Positions 28,368-37,183 of a DNA stretch of 64,000 nt are shown one piece after another. A program made the translations under genes and the position numbers. Position 1 is the first letter of the stretch; each line of letters opens with the position of its first letter. This DNA comes from Sandaracinus sp. (GTDB taxonomy: Bacteria; Myxococcota_A; Polyangia; Polyangiales; Houyiibacteriaceae), in NCBI GenBank assembly GCA_002699025.1, contig PABA01000235.1, forward strand, positions 45,876-109,875, read 5' to 3'. The notes below the pieces were generated by a model. That model saw only the letters and a program-made list of their open reading frames with translations, searched no databases and was not told the DNA's origin.

Positions 28368-29492
28368 CTAGGCCGAGCGCCGGTGTCTCCGCGCGACCCG
28401 GCGGTACACCTCCAGCGTCTCGGCGGCCGTGCGATCCCACGTCACCGTCTCGGCTTTCGCGCGGGCGGCGGCTCCCATCTTCCGCCGCACGCCCGCGTCG
28501 CTCGCGAGCGCGCGCATCGCCTCCTTCAGGCCGGACACGTCGTTCCAAGCGTCGAGGACGAACCCCTCTTCGCCGCTCCGGACGAGCGCCGCGGCCCCCG
28601 CCTCCCGGCTCGTGACGACGGGGAGCCCCGAGGCCATCGCCTCGACGATGACGAGCCCAAAGGAGTCGTAGGGAGTGGGGAGGACGAAGAAGTCGGCCTG
28701 CCGGTAGTGCCGTTCGATCGTCTGCGAAGGCGGATGGAAGCGGACCCGGTCCCCGAGCCCGAGCTGCCGGCACACCTCCCGGGCCGCGCGCGAGTCGCTG
28801 CGAGTCACGACGTCGAGCGAGGCGCTCGGTACCTCGCTCAGCGCTTGCAGCACGAAGTGGATCCCCTTGCGAAGGTCGCCGACGTAGAGCCCGCGGGGCT
28901 CTCCGGGCTCGTGAGCCTCGCTGGGCGGGTGGAAGCGTCCCGTATCCACCCCATGATGGATGACCGAGACGTGCTCGGGCCTGAGGCCGTAGAGCGAGGC
29001 GAGGTCGTCTCGGATCCGCGCCGAGACGGCGATGTACTGCTGCCCCCGGTCCGGTCGATAGAGCCTGCGCTCCATCGGCGTCATGACGGCGGCGAACGCC
29101 CTCTGACCCTTCGTGTGGCGGTAGCCGGCCTTCTCCTGGGCCTCGAACCAGCGAGCGAGGCAGATGTGGGCGGTCACCACGTTCGCCTCCCGCACCGTGA
29201 TCCCCTGTGCATGGACGACATCGAAGGGTCCGTGCTCGGCGAGCCGGCGGCTGGCGGCCGCGTAGAAGCTGAGGATGCCGGTGATGGCGTTGCGCCGCAG
29301 GGCGGGAACCCAGTGACGAATCACCCCGCCGGAGTCGCGGGCGTCGAACCGGTTCGCGAAGACGTGCACTTCGTGGTCTTCGCGGAACCGGCGCGCGAGC
29401 TCGGTCACGTACCGCGCGTCACCGTGGTCTTCGGCCAGGTCGTGGACGAAGAAGGCGATACGGAGTGGCGGCCCCTTGGCGGCGCTAGGCAT
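28368..29492 (-). CDS. GT4-family glycosyltransferase
   Basis: A 374-residue GT-B fold transferase. The N-terminal domain opens with LRIAFFVHDLAEDHGDARYV and VHVFANRF, the acceptor half. AVSARIRDDLASLYGLRPEHVSVIHHGVD is the standard linker to the donor half, and FGLVIVEAMASGLPVVTSREAG carries the nucleotide-sugar-binding E-x7-E-like motif of GT4 enzymes. It is cytoplasmic and probably adds a sugar to LPS or an exopolysaccharide precursor; donor and acceptor are unknown. It is divergent from a second GT4 gene 89 bases away. The G+C content is visibly lower than in flanking genes (residues such as Ile, Lys, Thr and Tyr are more frequent), compatible with acquisition by transfer. The start has a -10-like box six bases upstream. 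Confidence 0.92.
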   Translation of the reverse strand: MPSAAKGPPLRIAFFVHDLAEDHGDARYVTELARRFREDHEVHVFANRFDARDSGGVIRHWVPALRRNAITGILSFYAAASRRLAEHGPFDVVHAQGITVREANVVTAHICLARWFEAQEKAGYRHTKGQRAFAAVMTPMERRLYRPDRGQQYIAVSARIRDDLASLYGLRPEHVSVIHHGVDTGRFHPPSEAHEPGEPRGLYVGDLRKGIHFVLQALSEVPSASLDVVTRSDSRAAREVCRQLGLGDRVRFHPPSQTIERHYRQADFFVLPTPYDSFGLVIVEAMASGLPVVTSREAGAAALVRSGEEGFVLDAWNDVSGLKEAMRALASDAGVRRKMGAAARAKAETVTWDRTAAETLEVYRRVARRHRRSA

Positions 29493-29498
29493 GGTTTC

Positions 29499-29504
29499 AG
29501 GCTA
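29499..29504 (-). promoter_or_regulatory. -10-like TAGCCT six bases before the glycosyltransferase start
   Basis: Read on the minus strand, TAGCCT is followed by GAAACC and then the ATG at 29492. No Shine-Dalgarno sequence is present, so the mRNA may begin at the start codon. No good -35 was found. Confidence 0.4.
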
Positions 29505-29581
29505 GTACACGAGCGGGACCCGTCGTCCCGATTCTGCGCCTCTCCACCACCTCGGCGCTCACGCCGAGGCGAGCTCCAACC

Positions 29582-30775
29582 GTGCACGTCGTCTTTCTCA
29601 GTCCGACCGGTAGTCTCGGCGGCGCCGAGCGCTGCCTCGTCGACAACGTGGCCTCCCTCCTCGCCACCGGTCATCCCGATCTCCGGATCACGGTCCTCGT
29701 GTTCGGAGACGGGCCGCTCGTCCCGACCCTCCGAGCCGAGTGCCCACAGGTGGACGTCCGAGCTCGCCCCCTTCCTCCTGCGCTCGCTCGCTTCGGCGAG
29801 GCCGCCGGGCCGACCGCCCTCCTCGGCACCGCGCTGCGGGCGGCAGGCTCGGTCGCGCGCTTTCTCTTCGAGCTGCGCCGGGAGCTCGGCGCGCTCGAAC
29901 CGTCGGTCGTTCACTGCAACGGCATCAAGGCGCACCTGCTCGGTTCGATGGCCAGCCCCCGGGGCGCCTCGGTCGTCTGGCATCTCCACGACTTCATCGG
30001 CTCCCGTCGCCTCGCGCGCCGTCTCCTCGCGGCGGCGCGCTGGCGTGTGCACGGCATGGTCGCCAACTCGGACGCCGTCGCGCAGGACGCGCGGCGAGCG
30101 ATCCCCGGCGTCCCCAGCGAGGTCGTCTACAACGCCATCGACATCGCCGCGTTCCATCCGGGCCCCCGCGACGACGAGCTGTTCGTCGGGGTACCCGGCG
30201 ACGCGGTGCGCGTGGGGCTGATCGGCACCTATGCTCGGTGGAAGGGGCACGAGCTCTTCCTCCGCGCCGCCGCACGGCTCGCCTCGCGCTACGGCCCGAG
30301 CGAGGCGGCGTTCGTCATCGTCGGCGGGCCCATCTACGCCACCTCGGGGAGCCAGTACTCGGACGAAGAGCTCCGCGCCGTCGCGCGCTCGCTCGGTGTC
30401 GCCGAGCGCATCACCTTCGTCCCCTTCCAGGAGTCGCCCGAGCGCACGTTCCGCAGCCTCGACGTGATCGTTCATGCCAGCACGCGGCCCGAGCCGTTCG
30501 GGCGAGTGATCGTCGAAGGCATGGCCTCGGGGCGGGCCGTGGTCGTGTCCGCCGAGGGGGGGGCCGCCGAGCTCTTCGAGGAGGGCGTCGACGCCTTGGG
30601 CTTCGTGCCCCGGGATGTCGACAGCCTGGCGGACACGGTGGCGCGGCTCGTCGACGATCCGGAGCTCCGGCGCCGGCTCGGGGAACGGGGCCGCGAGACC
30701 GCCGTCGGGCGTTTCGGTCGTGCGCGGCTCGGTCCCGAGCTCTTGCGCGCCTACGCCCGTTTCGAAGGACGTTGA
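29582..30775 (+). CDS. GT4-family glycosyltransferase
   Basis: A 397-residue GT-B fold enzyme. The start VHVVFLSPTGSLGGAERCLV is the canonical GT4 N-terminus with the GGAE motif. VHCNGIKAHLLG and VVWHLHDFIGSRRLARR belong to the acceptor domain. VRVGLIGTYARWKGHELFLRA begins the donor domain, and PFGRVIVEGMASGRAVVVSA is the donor-binding motif. GTG at 29582 is the only start that fits the family N-terminus. It is divergent from the other GT4 gene. The two proteins are not close copies, so they probably add different sugars in one surface-glycan pathway; that is inference. No membrane segment or signal peptide is present. No flippase or polymerase is nearby, so the rest of the pathway must be encoded elsewhere. 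Confidence 0.92.
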   Translation: MHVVFLSPTGSLGGAERCLVDNVASLLATGHPDLRITVLVFGDGPLVPTLRAECPQVDVRARPLPPALARFGEAAGPTALLGTALRAAGSVARFLFELRRELGALEPSVVHCNGIKAHLLGSMASPRGASVVWHLHDFIGSRRLARRLLAAARWRVHGMVANSDAVAQDARRAIPGVPSEVVYNAIDIAAFHPGPRDDELFVGVPGDAVRVGLIGTYARWKGHELFLRAAARLASRYGPSEAAFVIVGGPIYATSGSQYSDEELRAVARSLGVAERITFVPFQESPERTFRSLDVIVHASTRPEPFGRVIVEGMASGRAVVVSAEGGAAELFEEGVDALGFVPRDVDSLADTVARLVDDPELRRRLGERGRETAVGRFGRARLGPELLRAYARFEGR

Positions 30776-30796
30776 GGCGCGGCCCGGCCGTCGAGC

Positions 30797-30802
30797 TATG
30801 CT
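30797..30802 (+). promoter_or_regulatory. -10-like TATGCT six bases before the lipoprotein start
   Basis: TATGCT is followed by CCGGCC and then the GTG at 30809. TTGAGG at 30772-30777 could be a -35 with a long 19-base spacer. There is no Shine-Dalgarno sequence, so leaderless transcription is suggested. Confidence 0.45.
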
Positions 30803-30808
30803 CCGGCC

Positions 30809-31387
30809 GTGGTACGGATCGCGATCGTCGGCCTCGCTTTCGTCCTCGCTTGTGGTGGGGGCGCCGCGGAGGGGGCGGCCCGGGTGGAGGCGCCGGCGCG
30901 CATGCCGCCGGACAACGCCTCGCGGGAGGTGCCGCTCGCCGAGTTCGGGCGCGTGGTCTACCGCTCGCTGGAGCGGCGCGATCCGGAGCGGCTGCTCTAC
31001 GACGACGCCGAGCTCGACGCGCTGCTCACGCCCGAGGAGGCGACGCGCGTCCGCGCGCTCCGGGCCGGCCTCGGCGCGCGCCTCGACCTCGAGCCGGGCG
31101 CGTTCCGGCTCTTCCAGCAGGCCACGCCGGCGGCGATCTGCGTGCAGGGCGTCCACGACGAGCCCGCGGGGGGGCGCTTCGGGCTCCGGGAGCCGGGCTG
31201 GGTCTTCCAGCGCGCCCTGGTCTCGGGGGAGCAGCCGGGAGGGCGCCGGGTGGCCGCCTGGGTGGAGGGCGTCTTCGTGTACTCGAACGCCGGCTTCAAG
31301 GCGATCGACCTGCAGCGCGTGGAGGCGCCCCGCTGGGAGCATGCCGATCTGGAGATCGCCACCTGCGATATGCAGGCAGGGCTCTGA
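30809..31387 (+). CDS. Hypothetical lipoprotein
   Basis: A 192-residue protein with the signal MVRIAIVGLAFVLACGG; the lipobox is VLAC. The mature part includes LAEFGRVVYRSLERRDPERL and a helical LLTPEEATRVRALRAGLGARL, then a beta-rich segment ending EIATCDMQAGL, with Cys residues at ICVQ and TCDM. No family was recognised. It follows the glycosyltransferase by 33 bases but appears to have its own promoter. The stop codon is part of the left arm of a perfect hairpin. Confidence 0.8.
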   Translation: MVRIAIVGLAFVLACGGGAAEGAARVEAPARMPPDNASREVPLAEFGRVVYRSLERRDPERLLYDDAELDALLTPEEATRVRALRAGLGARLDLEPGAFRLFQQATPAAICVQGVHDEPAGGRFGLREPGWVFQRALVSGEQPGGRRVAAWVEGVFVYSNAGFKAIDLQRVEAPRWEHADLEIATCDMQAGL

Positions 31388-31412
31388 CCACCACAAGATG
31401 TAGTGGTGGTCA
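31385..31412. terminator. Perfect 10-bp hairpin overlapping the lipoprotein stop codon
   Basis: TGACCACCAC (31385-31394) pairs with GTGGTGGTCA (31403-31412) around an eight-base A/T-rich loop. The first three bases are the stop codon. No T-run follows, so it is either a U-less terminator or a palindromic operator in front of smc. Confidence 0.55.
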
Positions 31413-31445
31413 CGGCATGAGCCCCACCCTGACTCGCGATCGTGG

Positions 31446-31474
31446 TTGCATCCGTGATCCACGTCGGTTAGCGA
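31446..31474 (+). promoter_or_regulatory. Possible sigma70-type promoter upstream of smc
   Basis: TTGCAT (31446-31451) and TAGCGA (31469-31474) are 17 bases apart. The surrounding hundred bases are less G+C-rich than the genes. A GGGGGC/GCCCCC hairpin lies near 31540-31552, so the leader could be structured. No small RNA family was recognised in the 247-base gap. Confidence 0.3.
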
Positions 31475-31634
31475 TGGCCTTCTAGGGTGGTGTTCGCGCG
31501 GCTGCGCGCGGATCAGCCACGACACCTGACCGAGGGTCCGAGCGGGGGGCACAGCCCCCACCTGCAGGCCCAATTGGCTCGCGCCACCACGGCTCCGCGC
31601 CCGCCCGCCGCACCCCGGCGGGCACGAGGGGAAG

Positions 31635-34600
31635 ATGAAGATCAAGAAGCTCGAGATCGTCGGCTTCAAGTCCTTCGTGGACAAGACCGTCGTCCACTTC
31701 GACCACGACGTCACCGGCATCGTGGGCCCGAACGGCTGCGGCAAGTCGAACGTCGTCGACGCCATCAAGTGGGTCATGGGCGAGCAGTCGCCGAGCCGCC
31801 TCCGCGGCAAGGCGATGGACGACGTGATCTTCAACGGCTCGGAGAAGCGCGGCCCGGCCGGCCTCGCCGAGGTGACGATCACCTTCGACAACGAGGACGG
31901 CAGCGCCGGCGGCGAGTACCGCGACTACGCGGAGATCTCCGTCACCCGCAAGCTCGATCGCTCGGGGCGTTCGGACTACTTCCTCAACCGCACGCCCGTG
32001 CGGCTGATGGACATCACGAACCTCTTCCTCGGCACCGGCGTCGGCCGCCGCGCCTACTCGATCATCGAGCAGGGCCGCATCGGCTTCATCGTCTCCTCGA
32101 AGCCCGCCGACCGGCGCCAGATGATCGAGGAGGCCGCCGGCATCACGAAGTTCAAGGTCCGCAAGCGCGCCGCCGAGCGGAAGATGGACCAGACGCGCTC
32201 GAACCTCCTGCGCGTCGGCGACATCCTCGGCGAGCTCGAGAAGAGCCTCTCGAGCCTCAAGCGCCAGGCCCAGAAGGCCGAGCGCTACAAGCGCTACCGG
32301 GACGAGGTGCGCGACCTCGAGCTCTACGTCGCCTCCTTCCGCTACCTCGAGCTCTTCAACGAGACGCGCCTGGTGCGCGACGCGCTCACCAGCTCGAGCG
32401 CCGCCGAGGAGGGCGCGCGCCTGGCCCTGCGGGTCCGCGAGGCGGAGGTCGAGGCCGAGCGTCAGCGCGTCGGCGAGCTCGGCGATCGCGTCGACCGCGC
32501 GCAGAACGAGGCCTTCGCGCTCGACAACCAGGTGCGCATGCTCGAGGGGCAGATCCAGCAGCTCCTCGACCGGCTGAAGGCGCTCCGGGAGCGCGAGCAG
32601 CTGGCGGAGCGCGAGCTCGGCGAGCTGGTCGGCCAGCGGACGGCGCTGACGGCGGAGCGGGCGAGCCTCGCGGCGGCTCTCGACGAGCTCGAGCAGGCCG
32701 AGGAGGAGGCGGAGGCCATCCTCGCGCGCGAGGCCCAGGAGCTCGAGCGGCGGCGCCTCGCGGTGGCGGAGGCGGAGAGCGCCGTCTCGAGCGCCCGCGG
32801 GCGCGTGGCGGACGCGGACCGGCGCACGGCCCGGGCGGAGGCCGTGCTCGCCGGCTTCGAGCGGCGGCGCGAGGAGGGGCGCGCGCGCCTCGAGCGGCTG
32901 CGCTCCGATCGCGAGCAGCTCGAGCAGCGGCTGGTGGAGCTCGGCCAGGAGCGCGAGGAGGTCGAGGCGCGCCTCGAGGGGCTCCGCAGCGGTCGGCAGC
33001 AGACGGCGGAGCGCAAGGACCAGGTCGAGCGCGAGCTCGGCGAGCTCCGGGGGCGCATCCGCGAGAGCGACGCGCTCCTCGAGGAGCTCCGCGACGAGCT
33101 GGCCCAGCGCCGCTCGCGCCTGCGCAGCCTGCGCGAGCTCCAGCAGCGCTTCGAGGGCGTGGGCGCCGGCGTGCGCGCGCTCATGACCCGCTTCGGTGAC
33201 GACGCGGACGCGCGGCGCCAGAAGGGCCTCGTCGGCCTGGTCGCCGATCAGATCGAGTGCCCGGCCGAGTACACGGCGGCGCTCGCGGGCGCCCTCGGCG
33301 AGCGGCTCCAGGAGGTGGTCGTCGACCGCATGGAGAGCGGCCTCGACGCGCTCGCCTACCTCCGCGAGGAGGCCCGGGGCCGGGCCACGCTCGTGCCCCG
33401 TCGCCCGCGCCGGGTGGTCGGCGCGCGGCGCCCGCTCCCGAAGCGCGACGGCGTCGTCGGGCGCCTCTCCGATCTCGTGAGCTGCGCCCCCGAGGACGAG
33501 ATGCTCGTGCGGCACCTCCTCGGCGACGTGGTCGTCGTCCGGGACCTGCACGCGGCCCTCGCGCTCTTCGAGGAGGGCGTGCTCGAGGCCGAGATGGTCA
33601 CCCTCGAGGGCGAGCGCGTCTCGCCGGACGGGGGCCTCACGGGTGGCCAGGGCGACGAGCAGGGCGCGCACATGCTCGAGATGAAGCGCGAGATGCGCGA
33701 GCTCGAGAGCGTGGTCGCGGAGCTCGACGCGCGCCTCACGGAGGCCGTCGAGGAGCACGGGCAGCTGCGGCGCGGCATCGCCCAGCGCCAGGCGGAGATC
33801 GACGCGGCGCGCACGCAGGCGCACGACGCGGAGATCGGCATCGTGAAGGCGGAGAAGGACCTCCGTCGCGCCGACGAGGAGGCTGCGCAGACCGCGCGGC
33901 GCGTCGAGCAGGCCGGCGAGGAGATCGACCGGCTCGCGGCGGCCCTCGAGGAGGCCGACGAGGAGGAGCAGGGCGCCCGCGAGGAGATCGAGGGGGCGCG
34001 GAAGGCGCGCGACGAGGCGAGCGAGGAGCTCGACGCGGCGACCCAGGTGCACCAGCAGCGGCAGCAGTCGGTGGAGGAGCAGGCGGCGCGCGTGACCGAG
34101 GTCCGCGTGCGGGCGGCGCAGGCGAAGGAGCGGGCCGAGAGCGATCGCGGCGCGCTCGAGCGGCTGACGCGCTCCATCGCCGAGCTCGACCAGCGCGAGG
34201 TGCGGCTGCGCGGCGACGTGGCCGACGGCGCGCGGGAGCAGGGGCGCATCAGCGCCGAGGTGCTCCAGGCGCGGGCCTCGCTCCACGACACGGTCGGCGC
34301 GGCGATGGAGGCGCACGAGCGGCTCGGCGCGGCGCGCGAGCGGCACGAGACGCTCCGGCTCGAGCTCGGGACGAACGAGGCGACGCTCAAGCAGCTCCGC
34401 GGGCAGATCGACGAGGTGGCCGGGCGCGTGGGCGACCTGACGCTGCGGGATCGGGAGCTCTCCATGGAGCTCGAGCACCTGCTCGAGCAGGTGGAGGAGC
34501 GGCACCGGGTGCGGGTCGAGGACGTGCTCGTCGACTACCACGACCGGGAGCTGCCCGACGCGCAGGTGCGCGAGCGGGTGAGCGAGCTGCTCCGGCTCAT

Positions 34601-35252
34601 CGAGCGCATGGGGGCGATCAACCTCACGGCGATCGAGGAGTACGAGGAGAAGTCGCAGCGCTTCGAGTACCTCTCCGGGCAGAAGGAGGACCTCGAGGAG
34701 GCGCTCCGGAAGCTCGAGAAGGCCATCCGCGAGATGAACCGGGAGAGCCGGCGCATGTTCAAGGAGGCCTTCGTCGCCATCAACGAGCGCTTCAAGCGGA
34801 TCTTCCCGGAGCTCTTCCGCGGCGGAAAGGCCGAGCTGAAGCTCTCGGACCCGAGCAACCTGCTCGAGAGCGGCATCGACATCATCGCGCAGCCGCCGGG
34901 CAAGAAGCTGGGCTCGCTGGAGCTGATGAGCGGCGGCGAGAAGGCGCTGACGGCGGTCGCGATGATCTTCGCGATCTTCCAGTACAAGCCGAGCCCCTTC
35001 TGCCTGCTCGACGAGGTCGACGCGCCGCTCGACGAGGCGAACATCAGTCGCTTCGCGCAGGCGATCCGGCAGATGACCGACCGGAGCCAGTTCATCGTCA
35101 TCACGCACTCGAAGCGGACCATGGAGTACACGGACGTCCTCTACGGCGTGACGATGGAGCAGCCGGGCATCTCGAAGCTGGTGCGCGTGGAGCTGCGCGG
35201 CGAGCATCGGCCGGTGCCGGGGCTCGACGAGGGCAGCGCGGCGGTCGCCTAG
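31635..35252 (+). CDS. smc: Chromosome segregation protein SMC
   Basis: A 1205-residue structural-maintenance-of-chromosomes ATPase, the normal length. The N-terminal head starts MKIKKLEIVGFKSFVDKT, with Walker A GPNGCGKSNVVDAI near residue 31. Two long coiled-coil arms flank a hinge around residues 515-670 (RFGDDADARRQKGLVGLVAD through VSPDGGLTGGQG). The C-terminal head has the signature LMSGGEKALTAVA and Walker B FCLLDEVDAPLDEAN. SMC dimers with ScpA/ScpB load on the chromosome near parS and extrude DNA loops to arrange sister origins. scpA/scpB and ftsY are not adjacent. The ATG at 31635 has a GAGGGGA Shine-Dalgarno sequence. Some Lys- and Glu-rich helices produce long shadow frames on the other strand. 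Confidence 0.98.
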   Translation: MKIKKLEIVGFKSFVDKTVVHFDHDVTGIVGPNGCGKSNVVDAIKWVMGEQSPSRLRGKAMDDVIFNGSEKRGPAGLAEVTITFDNEDGSAGGEYRDYAEISVTRKLDRSGRSDYFLNRTPVRLMDITNLFLGTGVGRRAYSIIEQGRIGFIVSSKPADRRQMIEEAAGITKFKVRKRAAERKMDQTRSNLLRVGDILGELEKSLSSLKRQAQKAERYKRYRDEVRDLELYVASFRYLELFNETRLVRDALTSSSAAEEGARLALRVREAEVEAERQRVGELGDRVDRAQNEAFALDNQVRMLEGQIQQLLDRLKALREREQLAERELGELVGQRTALTAERASLAAALDELEQAEEEAEAILAREAQELERRRLAVAEAESAVSSARGRVADADRRTARAEAVLAGFERRREEGRARLERLRSDREQLEQRLVELGQEREEVEARLEGLRSGRQQTAERKDQVERELGELRGRIRESDALLEELRDELAQRRSRLRSLRELQQRFEGVGAGVRALMTRFGDDADARRQKGLVGLVADQIECPAEYTAALAGALGERLQEVVVDRMESGLDALAYLREEARGRATLVPRRPRRVVGARRPLPKRDGVVGRLSDLVSCAPEDEMLVRHLLGDVVVVRDLHAALALFEEGVLEAEMVTLEGERVSPDGGLTGGQGDEQGAHMLEMKREMRELESVVAELDARLTEAVEEHGQLRRGIAQRQAEIDAARTQAHDAEIGIVKAEKDLRRADEEAAQTARRVEQAGEEIDRLAAALEEADEEEQGAREEIEGARKARDEASEELDAATQVHQQRQQSVEEQAARVTEVRVRAAQAKERAESDRGALERLTRSIAELDQREVRLRGDVADGAREQGRISAEVLQARASLHDTVGAAMEAHERLGAARERHETLRLELGTNEATLKQLRGQIDEVAGRVGDLTLRDRELSMELEHLLEQVEERHRVRVEDVLVDYHDRELPDAQVRERVSELLRLIERMGAINLTAIEEYEEKSQRFEYLSGQKEDLEEALRKLEKAIREMNRESRRMFKEAFVAINERFKRIFPELFRGGKAELKLSDPSNLLESGIDIIAQPPGKKLGSLELMSGGEKALTAVAMIFAIFQYKPSPFCLLDEVDAPLDEANISRFAQAIRQMTDRSQFIVITHSKRTMEYTDVLYGVTMEQPGISKLVRVELRGEHRPVPGLDEGSAAVA

Positions 35253-35310
35253 CGCGGCGCCTCCGGCCCCGCGCTTGGAAATCGGCGGCGCTGGATGCGA
35301 CGTTGGGGTG

Positions 35311-36870
35311 ATGCCCGCGTCTCCTGCGCTTCGTCTGCTCGCGCTCCTCGGCGCGCTCCTGCTAGCCGCCTGCCCCAAGTCCTCCGAGCTGGGGGAGGGG
35401 AGCGGGGAGGGGGAGTGCTCGAACGGGGTCGATGACGACGGCGACGGGCGCGTCGACTGCCGCGACGAGGGCTGCTTCGGGTCGGCCGAATGCGAGGGCG
35501 TGGACGCGGGGCCCCTGGACGCGGGGCGACTGGACGGGGGGCGACTGGACGCCGGGCCCGGGCGACCCGACGTCGGGCTCCCGCCGCCGGACTCCGGTGG
35601 GCCCTGCGAGCCGGCTCCCGAGCGCTGCAACGGCGCGGACGACGACTGCGATGGGTTCTTCGACGAGGAGCCGGAGCTGCTCTGCGCGCCCGGCGAGATC
35701 TGCGTGGGCGGCGCTTGTGAGTGCGAGGAGGGCTCCTTCTGCGGCGGCGAGTGCGTCGACACCTCGAGCGACCCGGCTCACTGCGGTGGGTGCGGCCTCG
35801 CCTGCCCCGAGGGGGACGGCTGCGTGGACGGACGCTGCTGTGGGCTTCGCACCGAGCGGCTCGATCTGCTCTTCGTGGTCGACGACTCGCGCTCCATGGT
35901 GGAGGAGCAGCGGGCGCTGACGGCGGCGCTACCGCGGCTCGTGCGGGCGCTCGCGAGCGGGGACGCGGACGGCGACGGCGGCCTCGACTTCCCGCCGGTG
36001 GAGAGCCTCCACGTCGGGGTCGTGACCCCGAACATGGGCACGGGCGGCGTCCCCGTGCCGACCTGCAGCGAGCCGGCCCTGGGCGACGACGGGATCCTGC
36101 AGACGGCCGGGAGCACGGCCGCGGGCTGCCGCTCGAGCTACCCGAGCGTCCTCACCTTCGAGCCCGGCGCCGGCGGGGACCCGGACGCCTTCGCCCGGGA
36201 CGTGGGCTGCCTGGCCACGCAGGGCACGAACGGCTGCGGCTTCGAGCAGCAGCTCGACGCGGCGCTGAAGGCCGTCACGCCCTCGAGCTCGCCCATCCGC
36301 TTCGTGAGCGGCACGACCGGGCACGCGGACGGGGCCAACGCCGGCTTCCTCCGGGAGGACGCGCTGCTCGGGATCGTCATGGTCACCGACGAAGACGACT
36401 GCTCGGCGGCGGATCCGGACCTCTTCAATCCGCGCTCCACGGAGTACACGGGTGACCTGAACCTGCGCTGCTTCCAGTACCCGGAGGCCCTCCACCCGCT
36501 CGCGCGCTACGCGGACCTGGTCGCCGGTCGGGATCCGGACCGGGTCTTCTTCTCGCTCATCACGGGCATCCCGCCGGAGATCGAGCCCGCGCCGGGGACG
36601 CCGATCGACTACGCGGGGATCCTCGCCCATCCGGACATGCAGGCGCGTATCGATCCCGCCGAGCCCATCCGCCTCGCGCCGTCCTGCCGCGACGCCGCGG
36701 GGATGGCGCTCGCCTACCCGCCCGTGCGGCTGGTCCAGGCGGCGCGTCAGCTCGAGACGACCGGGGCGACGGCGACGCTCACCTCGTCCTGTCAGGACGA
36801 CTTCGGGGGCTTCGTCGACGGTGTCCTCGAGCGGCTCAGCGAGGGCGTCGTCTCGAGCTGCGCTCCCTAG
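35311..36870 (+). CDS. vWA-domain lipoprotein with MopE-type Cys/Asp motifs
   Basis: A 519-residue protein from the ATG at 35311, with a lipoprotein signal ending in the lipobox LLAAC (Cys21). Residues about 35-60 (SNGVDDDGDGRVDC) and 105-120 (CNGADDDCDGFFDEE) are Asp/Cys metal-binding-type motifs as in MopE. Between them is a repeated Leu-Asp-Ala/Gly-Gly linker. From about 183 a von Willebrand factor A domain begins, with the MIDAS motif D191-x-S193-x-S195 in VVDDSRSM and later VMVTDEDDCSAAD. It is a surface lipoprotein likely to bind a divalent cation and a partner protein or glycan. The role is unknown. It follows smc by 58 bases but is functionally unrelated. An upstream in-frame start would precede the signal peptide and was rejected. 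Confidence 0.87.
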   Translation: MPASPALRLLALLGALLLAACPKSSELGEGSGEGECSNGVDDDGDGRVDCRDEGCFGSAECEGVDAGPLDAGRLDGGRLDAGPGRPDVGLPPPDSGGPCEPAPERCNGADDDCDGFFDEEPELLCAPGEICVGGACECEEGSFCGGECVDTSSDPAHCGGCGLACPEGDGCVDGRCCGLRTERLDLLFVVDDSRSMVEEQRALTAALPRLVRALASGDADGDGGLDFPPVESLHVGVVTPNMGTGGVPVPTCSEPALGDDGILQTAGSTAAGCRSSYPSVLTFEPGAGGDPDAFARDVGCLATQGTNGCGFEQQLDAALKAVTPSSSPIRFVSGTTGHADGANAGFLREDALLGIVMVTDEDDCSAADPDLFNPRSTEYTGDLNLRCFQYPEALHPLARYADLVAGRDPDRVFFSLITGIPPEIEPAPGTPIDYAGILAHPDMQARIDPAEPIRLAPSCRDAAGMALAYPPVRLVQAARQLETTGATATLTSSCQDDFGGFVDGVLERLSEGVVSSCAP

Positions 36871-36872
36871 CT

Positions 36873-37169
36873 GGATTCCTCCCTTCGGTCGGGATGCGGT
36901 CCGCGCTCCGCCGTCCGCTCTCCGTGCGGGCGCTCGGCTGCGGCGGTCCATGCCGTGTTCGCGGAGGGGGCGGGGGGGTGAGCCGGCGCGGGCTCGGGGT
37001 GAGGTGCCCGACCTTCGCCTCACGATGCTCGAGCGCATCATCGTCCTCGTGCAGGTGCACGTCGACGAATGTCGACGAGGACGGGGGCGGCGAGGCGGCG
37101 GCCGACAGACGCGGGGATCCCTCCCTTCGGTCGGGATGCGGTCCGCGCTCCGCCGTCCGCTCTCCGTGC
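36873..37169. repeat. 55-base direct repeat pair in a convergent spacer
   Basis: Copy 1 (36873-36927) and copy 2 (37115-37169) differ at one base. Both run from ggatnc, through cttcggtcgggatgcggtcc, to cgctctccgtgc. They lie at the two ends of the 313-base gap between convergent lipoprotein genes. The gap holds no gene. Confidence 0.9.
37042..37083. terminator. Hairpin between the 55-base repeats
   Basis: CGTCCTCGT (37042-37050) pairs with ACGAGGACG (37075-37083). The loop contains two further small palindromes, GTGCAGGTGCAC and GTCGACGAATGTCGAC. There is no U-tract. Its location between convergent stops suggests transcription termination. Confidence 0.45.
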
Positions 37170-37183
37170 AGAGGCCGCGGGCT

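Noticed and set aside
31482..35762. A minus-strand frame of 1426 codons opposite smc
   Set aside because: smc is unambiguous on the plus strand with all motifs. The opposite frame is Leu/His/Arg-rich with no domain.
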